A stretch of DNA of 64,000 nucleotides from the NCBI GenBank assembly GCA_018857735.1, contig JABMCL010003332.1, positions 422,501 to 486,500 of the forward strand. The letters run 5' to 3'. The translations under genes and the position numbers were made by a program. The notes below the pieces were generated by a model. That model did not search any database. It saw only the letters and a program-made list of their open reading frames with translations, and was not told the origin of the DNA. The DNA comes from Alviniconcha marisindica. Taxonomy: Eukaryota > Mollusca > Gastropoda > Provannidae. This document shows, piece after piece, positions 35,151-47,077 of this stretch (within the stretch, counting starts at the first letter, position 1; each line of letters starts with the position of its first letter).

Positions 35151-35584
35151 TATTGGGACATAGATTAACTGTCCAGGGCCACCGCAATGACCCCATGTTT
35201 GTTATTGTCACAGTTTAATAACTACTATGTGTTTGTGTGTAGTGTTATATAAAACTATGTTTCTTCTTCTTTAGCTCAGGCTTGGTGTTGCAGAAGTGAC
35301 AGGTCGTGTTCATGTGTGAACATTTTAGCTGGCCCGTCTCTGCCGGTACAGCTCGATTGGGCCAAAGGCTGAGACAAGGCAGAGTGCTGGGGCCGGTTGG
35401 CATTGGGTCAGACTGTGTCTGGGAGTGGCTGGAAGTAGCGTGGCCAACGTGGACCGTACGAAGTAAGTAAACATGCTGCTTAACGTCCACAGAAACCACG
35501 ATGCGTATTAGGGACGTGGTGGACGATACCCGGCTGTGCCATCTGTTGAAGAGAAGAGGCTGCAGGCTGGGCAGCTCCCTGCAT
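35151..35584. other. Spacer of the inverted repeat, left part
   Basis: Unique sequence plus a dispersed short repeat copy at 35461-35525 (GTCCACAGAAACCACGATG). No gene is recognised. Confidence 0.5.
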
Positions 35585-35940
35585 CAGTGGGACGGGACAG
35601 TTGCCGGTAGACTTTGCTTGACGAGTGGGATGGGACAATTGCCGGTAAAATTTGCTTGACAAGTGGGATGGGACAGTTGCCGGTAGATTTTGCTTGACAA
35701 GTGGGATGGGACAGTTGTCGGTAGACTTTGCTTTGTCAAGTGGGATGGGACAGTTGCCGGTATACTTTGCTTTGTCAAGTGAGATGGGACAGTTGCCGGT
35801 AGACTTTGCTTTGACAAGTTGGACGGGACAGTTGCCGGTAAACTTTGCTTGACAAGTGGGATGGGACAGTTGCCGGTAGACTTTGCTTTGTCAAGTGAGA
35901 TGGGACAGCTACTGGTAGACTTTGCTTGACAAGTTTCATG
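35585..35940. repeat. 38-bp minisatellite, about 9 copies
   Basis: Core GATGGGACAGTTGCCGGTAG, inside the inverted-repeat spacer. Confidence 0.93.
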
Positions 35941-36345
35941 TTTTGCCAGTCAGTTTAATGACAGTGTTTGTGTTGCCCAGACACGTGGCTGATTAATACA
36001 TGTTGTTAGTGAAGTTGTATTGGTTGCATTTCCAGTTAGAGCTGAAATTGGACAGTCAGTGCAGGTCGGACAGTTAGAGCTCAAAGCGGACAATCAGTGC
36101 AGGTCGGACACTAGGGGCTGAGAGTGGACAGTCAGTGCAGGTCGGACACTTAGGGCTGAGAGTGGACAGTCAGTGCTGGTCGGACACTTACGGCAGAGTG
36201 CTGGTCGGACACTTACAGCAGAAAGCGGACAGTTAGCGCTGACCTATCTTTGTGCTCAATAAGCGAACAGATATAGGTGTTACAGGTCCCATTTACCTGG
36301 ACACTCGGCCCAACATGAACAGTTAGAGGCACAACATAACACACG

Positions 36346-36480
36346 TACGCTGTGACTGATATTGAGAAACGTCCCGAAACGCGAGGTGTCCAATTCTTAG
36401 AAGTGAGTCAGCAAACTGGTCCGGGATTTCCCGATGAGCTTTCCGCCGGCTGACAACACGGAACGTGACGACAGCCTTTC
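36346..36480. other. Unique sequence
   Basis: No feature is recognised. Confidence 0.3.
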
Positions 36481-36695
36481 GCCACAGCGGCCTTTGACTG
36501 ACCTAGCTCCCACCACTGTAGCCTTTGACTGACCTAGCTCCCATCACTGTAGCCTTTGACTCACCTAGCTCCCATCACTGTAGCCTTTCACTCACCTAGC
36601 TCCCACCACTGTAGCCTTTGATTCACCTAGCTCCCACCACTGTAGCCTTTCACTCACCTAGCTCCCATCACTGTAGCCTTTCACTCACCGCCCAT
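36481..36695. repeat. 31-bp minisatellite, about 7 copies
   Basis: Core CTCACCTAGCTCCCATCACT. Confidence 0.92.
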
Positions 36696-36816
36696 CAATG
36701 TAGAGATGGATTCAGCCAGTGAAAACTGCACAACACACACTGTAACTGACGAACAAACAAACACTGTAACTGACGCCAACACAAACAGCTATAGCTGACA
36801 CAATTGACGCATTGTA

Positions 36817-36879
36817 ACCCCCCCCCCCCCCCCCCCACACACCACACACACACCCACTGTGACTCACAAACACAGTGAA

Positions 36880-36930
<51 letters not shown>

Positions 36931-36940
36931 CGCACGCACG

Positions 36941-37010
<70 letters not shown>

Positions 37011-37011
37011 G
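36817..37011. repeat. Poly-C and (CA)n microsatellite
   Basis: A C tract at 36819-36836, then CA runs to 37010. Confidence 0.96.
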
Positions 37012-37405
37012 GGTACCACCCCCACTCCCCCACCCCGCCTCACATATGAAGGTCGCCGGGACTGGGAATCTCCAAATCTCCAAATTATGCTGATGAGAAG
37101 TTGATCCAAACACTCCAGTCGACTGACTCAGCAAGAAAATCAGACAACTCCGTTTCTCCAATAACTTGATGCGGATACTATCACAGTGAACACGTCTGAT
37201 GTGGCACGCTGTCAGCATGTGCTGAGCCACACCCGGAAGCGCGGAGTGCGAGCCGTCATCAGCTGTGACGCAGTGCGGTGAGAGGGACTTCCCCTTCCCT
37301 TCCCTTCCCTTTCTCCCCAGCGGGCAGGGCTGGCTGCACCAGGCGATGGGTCGCTCACTACTTGTGGCGCGAGGGCCGAGGCCGAAGTACATGCTTTGCA
37401 CCGGC
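37012..37405. other. Unique sequence
   Basis: No gene is recognised, though a minus-strand frame stays open here. A TTCCC repeat lies near 37290-37312. Confidence 0.4.
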
Positions 37406-37409
37406 ATTG

Positions 37410-38032
37410 ACCCACCTTGCCTGACCACAATGACCCCGCATCTCGTCACACAAACCCTGACCCACCTTGCCTGACCACACAGACCCCGCATCTCATCACA
37501 CAAACCCTGACCCACCTTGCCTGACCACACTGACCCCGCATCTCATCACACAAACCCTGACCCACCTTGCCTGACCACAATGACCCCGCATCTCATCACA
37601 CAAACCCTAACCCACCTTGCCTGACCACACTGACCCCGCATCTCATCACACAAACCCTGACCCACCTTGCCTGACCACACTGACCCCGCATCTCATCACA
37701 CAAACCCTAACCCACCTTGCCTGACCACACTGACCCCGCATCTCATCACACAAACCCTAACCCACCTTGCCTGACCACACTGACCCCGCATCTCATCACA
37801 CAAACCCTGACCCACCTTGCCTGACCACACTGACCCCGCATCTCATCACACAAACCCTGACCCACCTTGCCTGACCACACTGACCCCGCATCTCATCACA
37901 CAAACCCTAACCCACCTTGCCTGACCACACTGACCCCGCATCTCATCACACAAACCCTGACCCACCTTGCCTGACCACACTGACCCCGCATCTCATCACA
38001 CAAACCCTGACCCACCTTGCCTGACCACGTGA
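37410..38032. repeat. 50-bp minisatellite, about 12 copies
   Basis: Near-perfect units with core GACCCCGCATCTCATCACAC. A/G variants (CCCTGA, CCCTAA) are distributed in blocks. Confidence 0.95.
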
Positions 38033-38083
38033 GACAGGCACTGACGTTGACCCACCATGCCTGGCTACAGTGAGACAGGCACG

Positions 38084-38086
38084 TTG

Positions 38087-38117
<31 letters not shown>

Positions 38118-38194
38118 CGTGCGTGCGTGTGAGTGTGTCTGTGTGTGTGCGTGCGTGCGTGCGTGCGTGCGTGTGTGTGTGTGTGTGTGTGGTG

Positions 38195-38275
<81 letters not shown>

Positions 38276-38276
38276 T
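38084..38276. repeat. (GT)n/(GTGC)n microsatellite at a LINE 3' end
   Basis: Alternating GT and GTGC runs directly follow the 3' end of the minus-strand LINE. Confidence 0.95.
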
Positions 38277-38285
38277 AGGGTTGTG

Positions 38286-39936
38286 TTAAGGTGCACACGG
38301 AGGTTTCGCTTGAAGGAGCTGAGTGAGTGAGTGATATGATCTGAGGTGCATTGGATGGCTATTTTTAAAAAGGGGACCAGAAAAGGCTGTGTTTGTTTTG
38401 AATAAATCTATTCTTTGCCTAGGTAACTGAAGGTAGTTGTTTCTGGAAGTAGAGTGAGGAGGTTTGTACAAGCTAACTATGTACACTGGCGCATTGTTGG
38501 TAAGTGCTCTATACATAAAAACACCCTTGTTGTAGTCCAGCTGTTTGTGAAGGCTCATTATTCCTATATTATTCAATTTCTGGTCAGTGCTTGGATTTTT
38601 ATCTGGAAGGATTAGCTTTCCGGCTCTTCTTAGTAGAGAATTTAATCGTTTCTTGAGAGCGTCACTACAGCCGCCCCACACTACGGATCCGTAATCAATG
38701 TGAGATTAATGTGGGCATTGAAAAAAGTTTGAAAGTATCAGTGTCAACAATGTGTTTTAGTGACTCAGTGTGTGTATCCCACCGAAGTTTGTTGTCTGTA
38801 ATTACTCCTAAAAGTTGATGTTCTGCCACTTGTTCAACTTTCACTCCATGTAGTAATAGATCAAGCGGTAAAGGTAACAGCTGATGGTTCTGTCTTGTAG
38901 CGATTGTCATGGAGTGGGTTTCTTTGGAACGATGACCATAGAATTATTGTCATACCAACATGAGACCTTGTCTAAACTTTCCTATAAGGTGTGTTCTACC
39001 TGCATAATAACTTTTCTGGAGGCGTGGAGTGTTGTTTCATCTGCTAACATGTCGCAAGCAACAGAAATGTTCGGTACATGCAATGGTAGGTCGTTGATAA
39101 AAATACTAAACAGAATAGGCCCTAGAACAGATCCTTGTGGAATATGAGCCATGGAGGAACACATGTTGCATTCTGCCTTCAAGATACGATTTGAAAAACG
39201 GTAGAGAACTTGAATTTTGAAGGTAGCATCCAAACTTTTACATCGTGGTATTGTGATCAACGAGGTCAAAGGCCTTTTTTAGGTCTAGGAATATCACTCC
39301 AGACACCTCAGATCTGTTCCTCGCTGTCAGCCAAGAATGTGTAAGCCGTACTAAGGCGTATTGCAAGAGTGTTTACATCGAAAACCAGACTGGAAGGGGT
39401 GAATGAGTAGGTGTTTTTCCTAATAATCATTTAATTGCACATGCACATGCTTTTCGAGGAGTTTAGACAGGACAGATAACAGTGATACTGGTCTGTAGTC
39501 AGTCAAATTTGTCTTGTGGCGAGGTTTTTGCAGTAGGATCAGTTTTGATTTCTTAAACTCAGACGGATAATGGTTTTTCTTGATGCATGGATTAAAAGTG
39601 TCAGTGAGTTCATCGTGTAAGGCAGAGATATACATAAACTTTACAGAGCCTTCTGTAAAGTACAGCTCCTCCATACCTGAGCTAATTCATCTCTACTCTC
39701 CTTCTCGCTCTCTTCGCTCAGTCGCGCATCTTCCGTGTTCCTAGGATGGGCAGGAGGACCCTGGGGGAGAGATCCTTTCAATATATCGGACCTATGCTTT
39801 GGAACTCCCTTCCTCTCTCTGCCAGGTATTTGTCTTCACTCTTCTTTTAAGTCAAAACTGAAAACCCATCTCTTTTCATTTGCATACTGATCTGTCGTTT
39901 TACCAGTCCATCACCAGTAATGCGTGTATTTGTAGT

Positions 39937-39968
<32 letters not shown>

Positions 39969-40430
39969 GAAGGAAGAGGGGTGCGCGCGTGCGTCTGTGT
40001 GTGTGTGTGTGTGTGATGAAATGAGTGTATCCTTTTATATCTGTAAGCGCTCTGGGCTCTTACGAGATGGGGCGCCATAAATAATCTATTCTTGTAATGA
40101 GTATAATTATTATATGAGGCACTGACAATTTATGTAAGTGGTTACTAATGCCATCGGGTCCAGACGACTTTTTGTTATCCAGTTTGGATATGTATTTACC
40201 GAGTTCTGGAATGGAAATATATGGGATGACAAATGGCTCCTGCCTCTCACAAAATCCATGCAGAATATTTGAGCATTCAGTGTCATATATACATCATCCG
40301 ATCGTAATTTTGCCAAAGATTCTGCCACAGAAAGGAAGTGATTATTGAATTTATCAGCCGTTAGGTTCTTTCGGATAGCGGCAGAATGAGACTGGCTCCC
40401 TTTCGTGAATGTATTTAGAGCACGCCACAC
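38286..40430 (-). mobile_element. Jockey/CR1-like LINE, broken, with nested insertion
   Basis: Minus-strand fragments of one reverse-transcriptase ORF lie in order: DNKKSSGPDGISNHLHK (about 40120-40175), LTDYRPVSLLSVLSKLLEKH (39420-39510), QGSVLGPILFSIFINDLP (39060-39130), and ADETTLHAS where an active enzyme has A-D-D. Then come HQLLGVITDNKLRWDTH and the tail MSLHKQLDYNKGVFMYRALT. Frameshifts, stops and the altered catalytic aspartate show it is dead. A plus-strand LINE tail is inserted at about 39655-40095. It lies intergenic, upstream of the MAP2K gene. Confidence 0.85.
39655..40095 (+). mobile_element. 5'-truncated LINE tail nested in the older LINE
   Basis: The plus strand reads LYSPSRSLRS-like tail coding, then a stretch matching the 6676-6830 copy (GGATGGGCAGGAGGACCCTG). 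A 3' tail follows with GT and G runs at 39935-40015, then TGTAAGCGCTCTGGGCTC near 40043 and an AT-rich end. It interrupts the minus-strand LINE between GPDGIS and the next segment, so it inserted later. Confidence 0.8.
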
Positions 40431-41043
40431 AGTCCATTTTTTTTTTTTTTTTCTCTCTCGCTCAAATGAGTTTCTGGAAGTAGTCCTTGTTTTTTAGCTT
40501 TTCTCGCCTGATTTTTTATTTCTTAAATTCTTATATAAAAAAACGTTTTTCTTTCGTGAGTTTTTCTCGCTCTGCCATTAACTGCGTTACATCTCTAAGC
40601 CAGTGTGGTAATTTGGGATGTTTGACAGGCTTGTGCTTCAGCGGCGCGTGTCTATTCACTACACTGAGGTACATATTCTACCACACCCACAAAGCTTCTT
40701 CAGGACCCGAATAAAAGGGGGACAATTCAGGTCAGCACAAAATGCTGTTTTATTAAAGATGGGGCAATGGTCACTGATGCTCAGGTCAGATACACTGACC
40801 TCTGTGAATGCATAAGGGTTGTTTGTGTATATATATATATATATATATGGTCAATCAGTGTGGCAGATGTCGGTGTAATTCTTGTTGGTGACTCTATAAG
40901 TTGGGTTAGGCCCAGCAGTGTAATAGGAGAGTCCCAAGAGGAGTGCGGCTTCAGCAAATAAAATTGCCCGATAAAAGAATGTCGGCATGAGGTTTTACAG
41001 CACGGAAATTGTCTATCATCTGTACAAAGTCAATGAACCACTC

Positions 41044-41048
<5 letters not shown>
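40431..41048. other. AT-rich unique sequence, possibly more LINE 5' remnant
   Basis: A T tract at 40437-40452 and a short (AT)n near 40832. Faint similarity to LINE coding continues but I cannot support it. Confidence 0.35.
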
Positions 41049-41140
<92 letters not shown>

Positions 41141-41154
41141 GTGAGTGAGGAGAG

Positions 41155-41218
<64 letters not shown>
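41049..41218. repeat. (GA)n microsatellite
   Basis: 170 bases of GA with a GTGAGTGAG break near 41137. Confidence 0.97.
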
Positions 41219-41221
<3 letters not shown>

Positions 41222-41558
41222 GCATTTTAGTTTTCTCAAACTGCTTTATTCTCGATGAGAATACAAGGCACGGAATAATGATCATTATAAAAATTATATG
41301 CATCGTTCTTGGTGGTGCTACTCATTTGCGAAGTAGACAACAAAACCAAATAAGTGTTGGAAACACAGCTGACCGAAGAAATAAAAATAGAAAATCAGGT
41401 AAAAGTAGACAAAAAGTAGACAAAATGACAGTCACCCTTCCTCAGAACCCAAGGGGGACAAATGCCGTACAGACACTTCGGAAAATGACCTCTTGAGTCT
41501 CCATACGCCCCCTCAGTTACGTTGCCCATCCCGTCCATACTGCAAACAGTATAGTATC
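41219..41558. other. Unique sequence
   Basis: No gene is recognised. Confidence 0.3.

Positions 41559-41627
<69 letters not shown>
41559..41627. repeat. (GT)n microsatellite
   Basis: Pure GT run. Confidence 0.97.
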
Positions 41628-42381
41628 GCATCATCCTGTCATATTATTTTCTTTTTCAAAATTGGTTAGACGCGTCTTTTTATGCATCGACTTAAAATGC
41701 ATCCCAGCCTTTTTCTCCTTCACAAAACCACTTTACAAAGGCACACATTATGTCAAGCATGTGAGTGGTATGATGCAAATCCAAAGTGGTACATCATGAT
41801 GATAAAAGCACCCCTCCAGTTGGTACGGTTACTTAGAAACGAACATGGACAGTTGAAACTCAATTCCCACGCTACCCTGGACCAAACAAACAACACGCGG
41901 TTCAACATCAGACGGTCGCAAAGGCCGAGAACTCTGGCACAGCCCTGTCTGTTTGAAGCACTTGCTCCCCCCCCCCCCCCCCCCCCCCCCCTTTTTGTTT
42001 GTTGGGTTGGTTTTTAATATATCAAATATTTAATTATGATTTTTCTCTTCTCTTATGGAACAATGTGTACCTTGGGTCAGTTCACACGGACTTCAAAATT
42101 CAGATGACGCAGAAAGCAGGTCAGAAGACAGGTCAGAAAGCAGGTCAGAAGACAGGTCAGAAAGCAGGTCAGAATTGTAGATAATTAAATTGCCCATCGA
42201 CAGCAAGCTTCAATGCTGTCTGCCTTGCGTCATGCGCACTCGCGAGGAAGGCTCACACTGCAAGGTTGGTGACGGCACCTTTAAAAGCAAATCTGACATT
42301 ACACTGTATGATCCAGAAGTATTATATATGACACGGTGAGAAGGGGTTAATATTTAAGTAACTTCAAAAACAAGCAAGCAA

Positions 42382-42384
<3 letters not shown>
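41628..42384. other. Unique sequence with a poly-C tract
   Basis: A C tract at 41968-41990 and a short 22-bp repeat (AGCAGGTCAGAAGACAGGTC) near 42114-42175. No gene is recognised. Confidence 0.4.
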
Positions 42385-42435
<51 letters not shown>

Positions 42436-42520
42436 CACACACACACATTCACACATGCACTCACACACACACACACACACACACGCACACAAGCACGAGC
42501 GCGCGCGCGCGCACACACAA

Positions 42521-42564
<44 letters not shown>
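42385..42564. repeat. (CA)n with internal (CG)n
   Basis: CA runs flank a GCGCGCGCGCGC core near 42499, a potential Z-DNA former. Confidence 0.96.
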
Positions 42565-42730
42565 CGAGCAATCTACAGACTTCATCGACTTCGTCAACAC
42601 TGACTTCAGAGCAAGGCAAGCAAGCAAGCAACGACAACCAGAAAGAAAAGAAGCCACAACGAACGCACGCCAATAACATCTCGTCACGGAGTTTCCTCGT
42701 CTGATTCCCAACGGCCATTCACCAACTGAC

Positions 42731-43170
42731 ACTGTCTTACAGAAACAAGACCATCAGTCAACGGTCTTACAGAAACAAGACCATCAGTCAACGGTCTTAC
42801 AGAAACAAGACCATCAGTCAACGGTCTTACAGAAACAAGACCATCAGTCAACTGTCTTACAGAAACAAGACCATCAGTCAACGGTCTTACAGAAACAAGA
42901 CCATCAGTCAACGTGTCTTACAGAAACAAGACCCAGTCAAGGGCTTCCCAACACGTCCGGGCTTACAGAAACAAGACCATCAGTCAACGGTCTTACAGAA
43001 ACAAGACCATCAGTACGTTACAGAAACAAGACCATCAGTCAACGGTCTTACAGAAACAAGACCATCAGTCAACGGTCTTACAGAAACAAGACCATCAGTC
43101 AACTGTCTTACAGAAACAAGACCATCAGTCAACGGTCTTACAGAAACAAGACCATCAGTCAACTGTTGTC
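42731..43170. repeat. 30-bp minisatellite with internal dyad
   Basis: About 14 copies. Each holds GGTCTT, eight bases, then AAGACC, so each unit can form a 6-bp hairpin. Confidence 0.92.
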
Positions 43171-43219
43171 TATCAGCAAGCATAAGATGTTAATGCAGTT
43201 TATATATGTATGGGTCATA

Positions 43220-43395
43220 TGTAACCCTAACCCTAACCTATGTAGATGAACTGAGATCAAAACCTAAAACACTGGATCAACTGACTGACCCGCCCACCCC
43301 TTGTCCTGAAGTGGGATTTCAGGTTAGGGTTAGGGTTAGATCAACTGACTGACCCGCCCACCCCATGTCCTGAAGTGGGATTTCAACTGACAGTT
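43220..43395. repeat. Interstitial telomere-like repeats at a local duplication
   Basis: AACCCTAACCCTAACC lies near 43225 and the opposite strand GGTTAGGGTTAGGGTTAG near 43322. The second stretch sits between two copies of a roughly 46-bp segment (ACTGACTGACCCGCCCACCC). Confidence 0.85.
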
Positions 43396-43449
43396 CCACA
43401 ACTAACCAAAGCAGCACAGCAAATCACCTTCCTGGTGCACACACACATC

Positions 43450-43985
43450 TCACAAGTGAAAGAGATCTGACAAGGGGCAGTAACTCCACACAGTCAAAAC
43501 ACGACCCTTCTTGTGTACACAGAGATATGAAAAGGGGCAGTAACTCCACACAGTCAAAACACGACCCTTCTTGTGTACACAGAGATCTGACAAGGGGCAG
43601 TAACTCCACACAGTCAATACACGACCCCTTCTTGTGTACACAGAGATCTGACAAGGGGCAGTAACTCCACACAGTCAAAACACGACCCTTCTTGTGTACA
43701 CAGAGATCTGACAAGGGGCAGTAACTCCACACAGTCAATACACGACCCTTCTTGTGTACACAGAGATCTGACAAGGGGCAGTAACTCCACACAGTCAAAA
43801 CACGACCCTTCTTGTGTACACAGAGATCTGACAAGGGGCAGTAACTCCACACAGTCAATACACGACCCTTCTTGTGTACACAGAGATCTGACAAGGGGCA
43901 GTAACTCCACACAGTCAATACACGACCCTTCTTGTGTACACAGAGATCTGACAAGGGGCAGTAACTCCACACAGTCAATACACGA
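43450..43985. repeat. 60-bp minisatellite, about 9 copies
   Basis: Core GACAAGGGGCAGTAACTCCA. Because 60 is a multiple of three, long false frames appear. Confidence 0.95.
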
Positions 43986-44233
43986 ACATCCTGCCCTGAG
44001 ATGTGATCAGCGGGCTTGGTTCACCGCAGATTCAGCGGTAAATCTTATCGCCTAGGCTATGCTGAGAATTAAGACAAAAGGTAACAAGAACAGCAACTGA
44101 GTCGACTGACACTGATCTTTTGCTGGGGTCAGTGGGGTGGAGGGTCAGGGGTGGGGTGGGGGTGGGGGTGGGGGGGGGGGGGGGGTCCATCGTGATCGTC
44201 ACCGCTAGTCTTGGACCACTGCTCTGTTTCACA

Positions 44234-44799
44234 CCGTGTATCCGCGTTCCGAAGTTTTCAGCCGGAGCTTCCCGTTACAGCGAGGCCCAACCGGAGCTGG
44301 CACGGTGCTCTGGATCGGAACACAGCACAGCTCAGCATCGGAACAGCCATGCACTCTGGTTCGGAACACAGAAAAACCGGGCGAGTGTTTTCCTATCTTT
44401 CTAATGCGACTTCTAAACATGATAATATTAGGCAGTGATAGTTCATCATATCACGCATGAGATATTTAATAACATAATGACAATAACCAAAATGTACGAA
44501 GTGATTGCGTCTTCCTGTCGTTTTCGAAGAAAGTGCAATTTTGCCTGCAAAAATTTCGAAATCAGAAATTAAAGTGTTGATCGTGAGGTGAACAAGAAAC
44601 CAAATGTCAAGAAATTTACACCACACGACACGGGAAAGCTTCCCCGTTCCAACCACTATGATCTGCTAGATGTGCATTACCTACATTTGACGTAAGTCAG
44701 TGTAGTTTACGCGGATCGACGTTTTGTTTCTGCCTGCTCCGGCTGGGCCTCGCTGTAACGGGAAGCTCCGGCTGAAAACTTGGGAACGCGGATACACGG
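44234..44799. mobile_element. MITE-like element with 69-bp terminal inverted repeats
   Basis: Bases 44234-44302 and 44731-44799 are inverted copies differing at about three positions. Both begin CCGTGTATCCGCGTTCC reading inward. The 566-bp element has no coding capacity, as expected of a non-autonomous DNA transposon. I do not see a clear target-site duplication. Confidence 0.75.
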
Positions 44800-45095
44800 C
44801 TCTTCCACCCATCTTCGCCCCTGGCCCTTGACGTCAGAACAACGTCTGAGCAACGTCAGATTGACGGTGATGGCATGAGGTAAGTCAGACAGACACTGTG
44901 GTGACAGTCCTACAAACACCGTGTCAGACCGAATGACGTCAGGTGGACAGTGAGTTCATAGCAACGTCACAATGATGGTGAGATTACAGTGACATCCGGC
45001 TGAAAGTGATCTCATAGTAACACCAGACTGACAGTGACATGACGTCAAAGCCCCATCAGAAACGGCTGTGCAACCAAGACACGGCAGCAAGCCCT
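44800..45095. other. Degenerate GACAGTGA-rich sequence
   Basis: Loose repeats of GACGTCAG and TGACAGTGA; no gene. Confidence 0.4.
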
Positions 45096-45099
45096 AAGT

Positions 45100-45385
45100 A
45101 CCGTGGTGTGCACACGTTGATGTCCGTGCCTTAAGCATGCCCTTTGTACCGTGGTGTGCACACGCTGATGTCCGTGCCTTAAGCATGCCCTTTGTACCGT
45201 GGTGTGCACACGCTATGTCCGTGCCTTAAGCATGCCCTTTGTACCGTGGTGTGCACACGCTGATGTCCGTGCCTTAAGCATGCCCTTTGTACCGTGGTGT
45301 GCACACGCTGATGTCCGTGCCTTAAGCATGCCCTTTGTACCGTGGTGTGCACACGCTATGTCCGTGCCTTAAGCATGCCAATAAA
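45100..45385. repeat. 47-bp minisatellite, about 6 copies
   Basis: Core GTGGTGTGCACACGCTGATG. Two units lack the GA of CTGATG. Confidence 0.92.
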
Positions 45386-45995
45386 TCTCAACCCAAGCTG
45401 ACTTGCAGCGCTAACACAACAGTTAAAGAGAGCACGCCTTGTGCTTGTTTGTACGACCAATGTCCGTTCATCAACCGTTTCTTGGAAACGTCCAGACAGG
45501 CCCGCAGTTAGGACTGTTGGGTATTTATTGGAATGAAACAGAAAGACGTTGCAGTCTCACGGCTTGTAACAAAAGATCTCTTGTCAAGGTCTTCCAGCTG
45601 TCCCAGGTCTAGCGAAATACTCCTTTTTTGGTTTTATTTTGCAAAGTATTGTCCCGTGCTGTGTGTACAGTCACAAGTTAGGGTAACTGTGTTGCTGTTT
45701 ACTGGAGACGAGAGCAAACAAAGAAACGAAACTAAGAAAAACATGGCGGTAGTCCACTCTGACAATACATGTATACTGACACAAAATAAAAGAAACAAAC
45801 CATGCCAGATAAGGCTTAAAAAAAATGACAAAATATCTTTCAAAAGGAGTTGATGTGCACAAGACAGCCGTTTTCTGGAATAAAATCACCGTTAAAGGGG
45901 ACACAAAGCAGACACAAGCTGGCCTGTAAACAGAGAAAATGTGCGAACAGTTTGATGTGCAGGCTTTGTACTTTCGCTCTTTTTGGTGTCTCCAC
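45386..45995. other. Unique sequence
   Basis: A 106-codon plus-strand frame at 45533-45853 shows no family signature. No gene is supported. Confidence 0.35.
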
Positions 45996-46130
45996 AACGA
46001 CAGCATTCTTTGGCTGTCTCCACAACGACAGCATTCTTTGGCTGTCTCCACAACGACAGCATTCTTTGGCTGTCTCCACAACGACAGCATTCTTTGGCTG
46101 TCTCCACAACGACAGCATTCTTTGGGTTGC
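45996..46130. repeat. 28-bp minisatellite, about 5 copies
   Basis: Core CCACAACGACAGCATTCTTT. Confidence 0.92.
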
Positions 46131-46207
46131 AGCTCAGGCTCCGCGTGTTGCGGCTGTGTGGATTCGCTGTGTCGGGAGGAAAAAGCAGACAACTCGTGAC
46201 GCAACGG

Positions 46208-46895
46208 TGACAGACACAGACTGCCACGACAGCCCACCTTGGTCATGAAGTCACAGACTGCCACGACTGCCCACCGTGGTCATGAAGTCACAGACTGCCA
46301 CGACTGCCCACCTTGGTCATGAAGTCACAGACTGCCACGACTGCCCACCTTGGTCATGAAGTCACAGACTGCCACGACTGCCCACCGTGGTCATGAAGTC
46401 ACAGACTGCCACGACTGCCCACCGTGGTCATGAAGTCACAGACTGCCACGACTGCCCACCTTGGGCATGAAGTCACAGACTGCCACGACTGCCCACCGTG
46501 GTCATGAAGTCACAGACTGCCACGACTGCCCACCGTGGTCATGAAGTCACAGACTGCCACGACTGCCCACCTTGGTCATGAAGTCACAGACTGCCACGAC
46601 TGCCCACCGTGGTCATGAAGTCACAGACTGCCACGACTGCCCATCGTGGTCATGAAGTCACAGACACATCTGCCACGACTGCCCACCGTGGTCATGAAGT
46701 CACAGACTGCCACGACTTCCCATCGTGGTCATGAAGTCACAGACTGCCACGACTTCCCATCGTGGTCATGAAGTCACAGACTGCCACGACTTCCCATCGT
46801 GGTCATGAAGTCACAGACTGCCACGACTTCCCATCGTGGTCATGAAGTCACAGACTGCCACGACTGCCCATCGTGGTCACGATGTCACAGACACA
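46208..46895. repeat. 37-bp minisatellite, about 18 copies
   Basis: Core GTCATGAAGTCACAGACTGC. GTGG, TTGG and ATCG variants come in blocks. Confidence 0.95.
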
Positions 46896-47077
46896 GATAC
46901 CAAACGGCAGGGTCCTGACTGCTTTTCCCAACTTTCAAAAGTAGATTTTTTTAACCTAGACCATATAGTGATCAAACAACTGCTGTAAGGCGTTTTTTGT
47001 TTTTTTTCCTTATAATTATTCATTCCTACCAAGAGGGCCCTTGGCGTGTCTTTACTTGCTTTCTCCTTTAACTCTGG

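Larger units (their letters stand above)
34785..36345. repeat. Large inverted repeat (arms 34785-35150 and 36045-36345)
   Basis: The left arm (TGTGCCTGTAACTGTTCATG near 34794, then CTAAGTGTCCGACCTGCACT units) recurs inverted on the right (AGTGCAGGTCGGACACTTAG units, then GAACAGTTAGAGGCACAAC). The arms contain the same 37/38-bp minisatellite in opposite orientation, about 0.9 kb apart. It could be a fold-back element or the result of an inverted duplication. Confidence 0.85.

Noticed and set aside
36880..37530. 216-codon minus-strand frame as an upstream MAP2K exon
   Set aside because: It translates microsatellite plus unique DNA with no MAP2K similarity; the 34245-34251 start exon fits phase and length better.
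42731..43170. Possible CRISPR array
   Set aside because: The units are directly tandem with no unique spacers and the DNA is eukaryotic.
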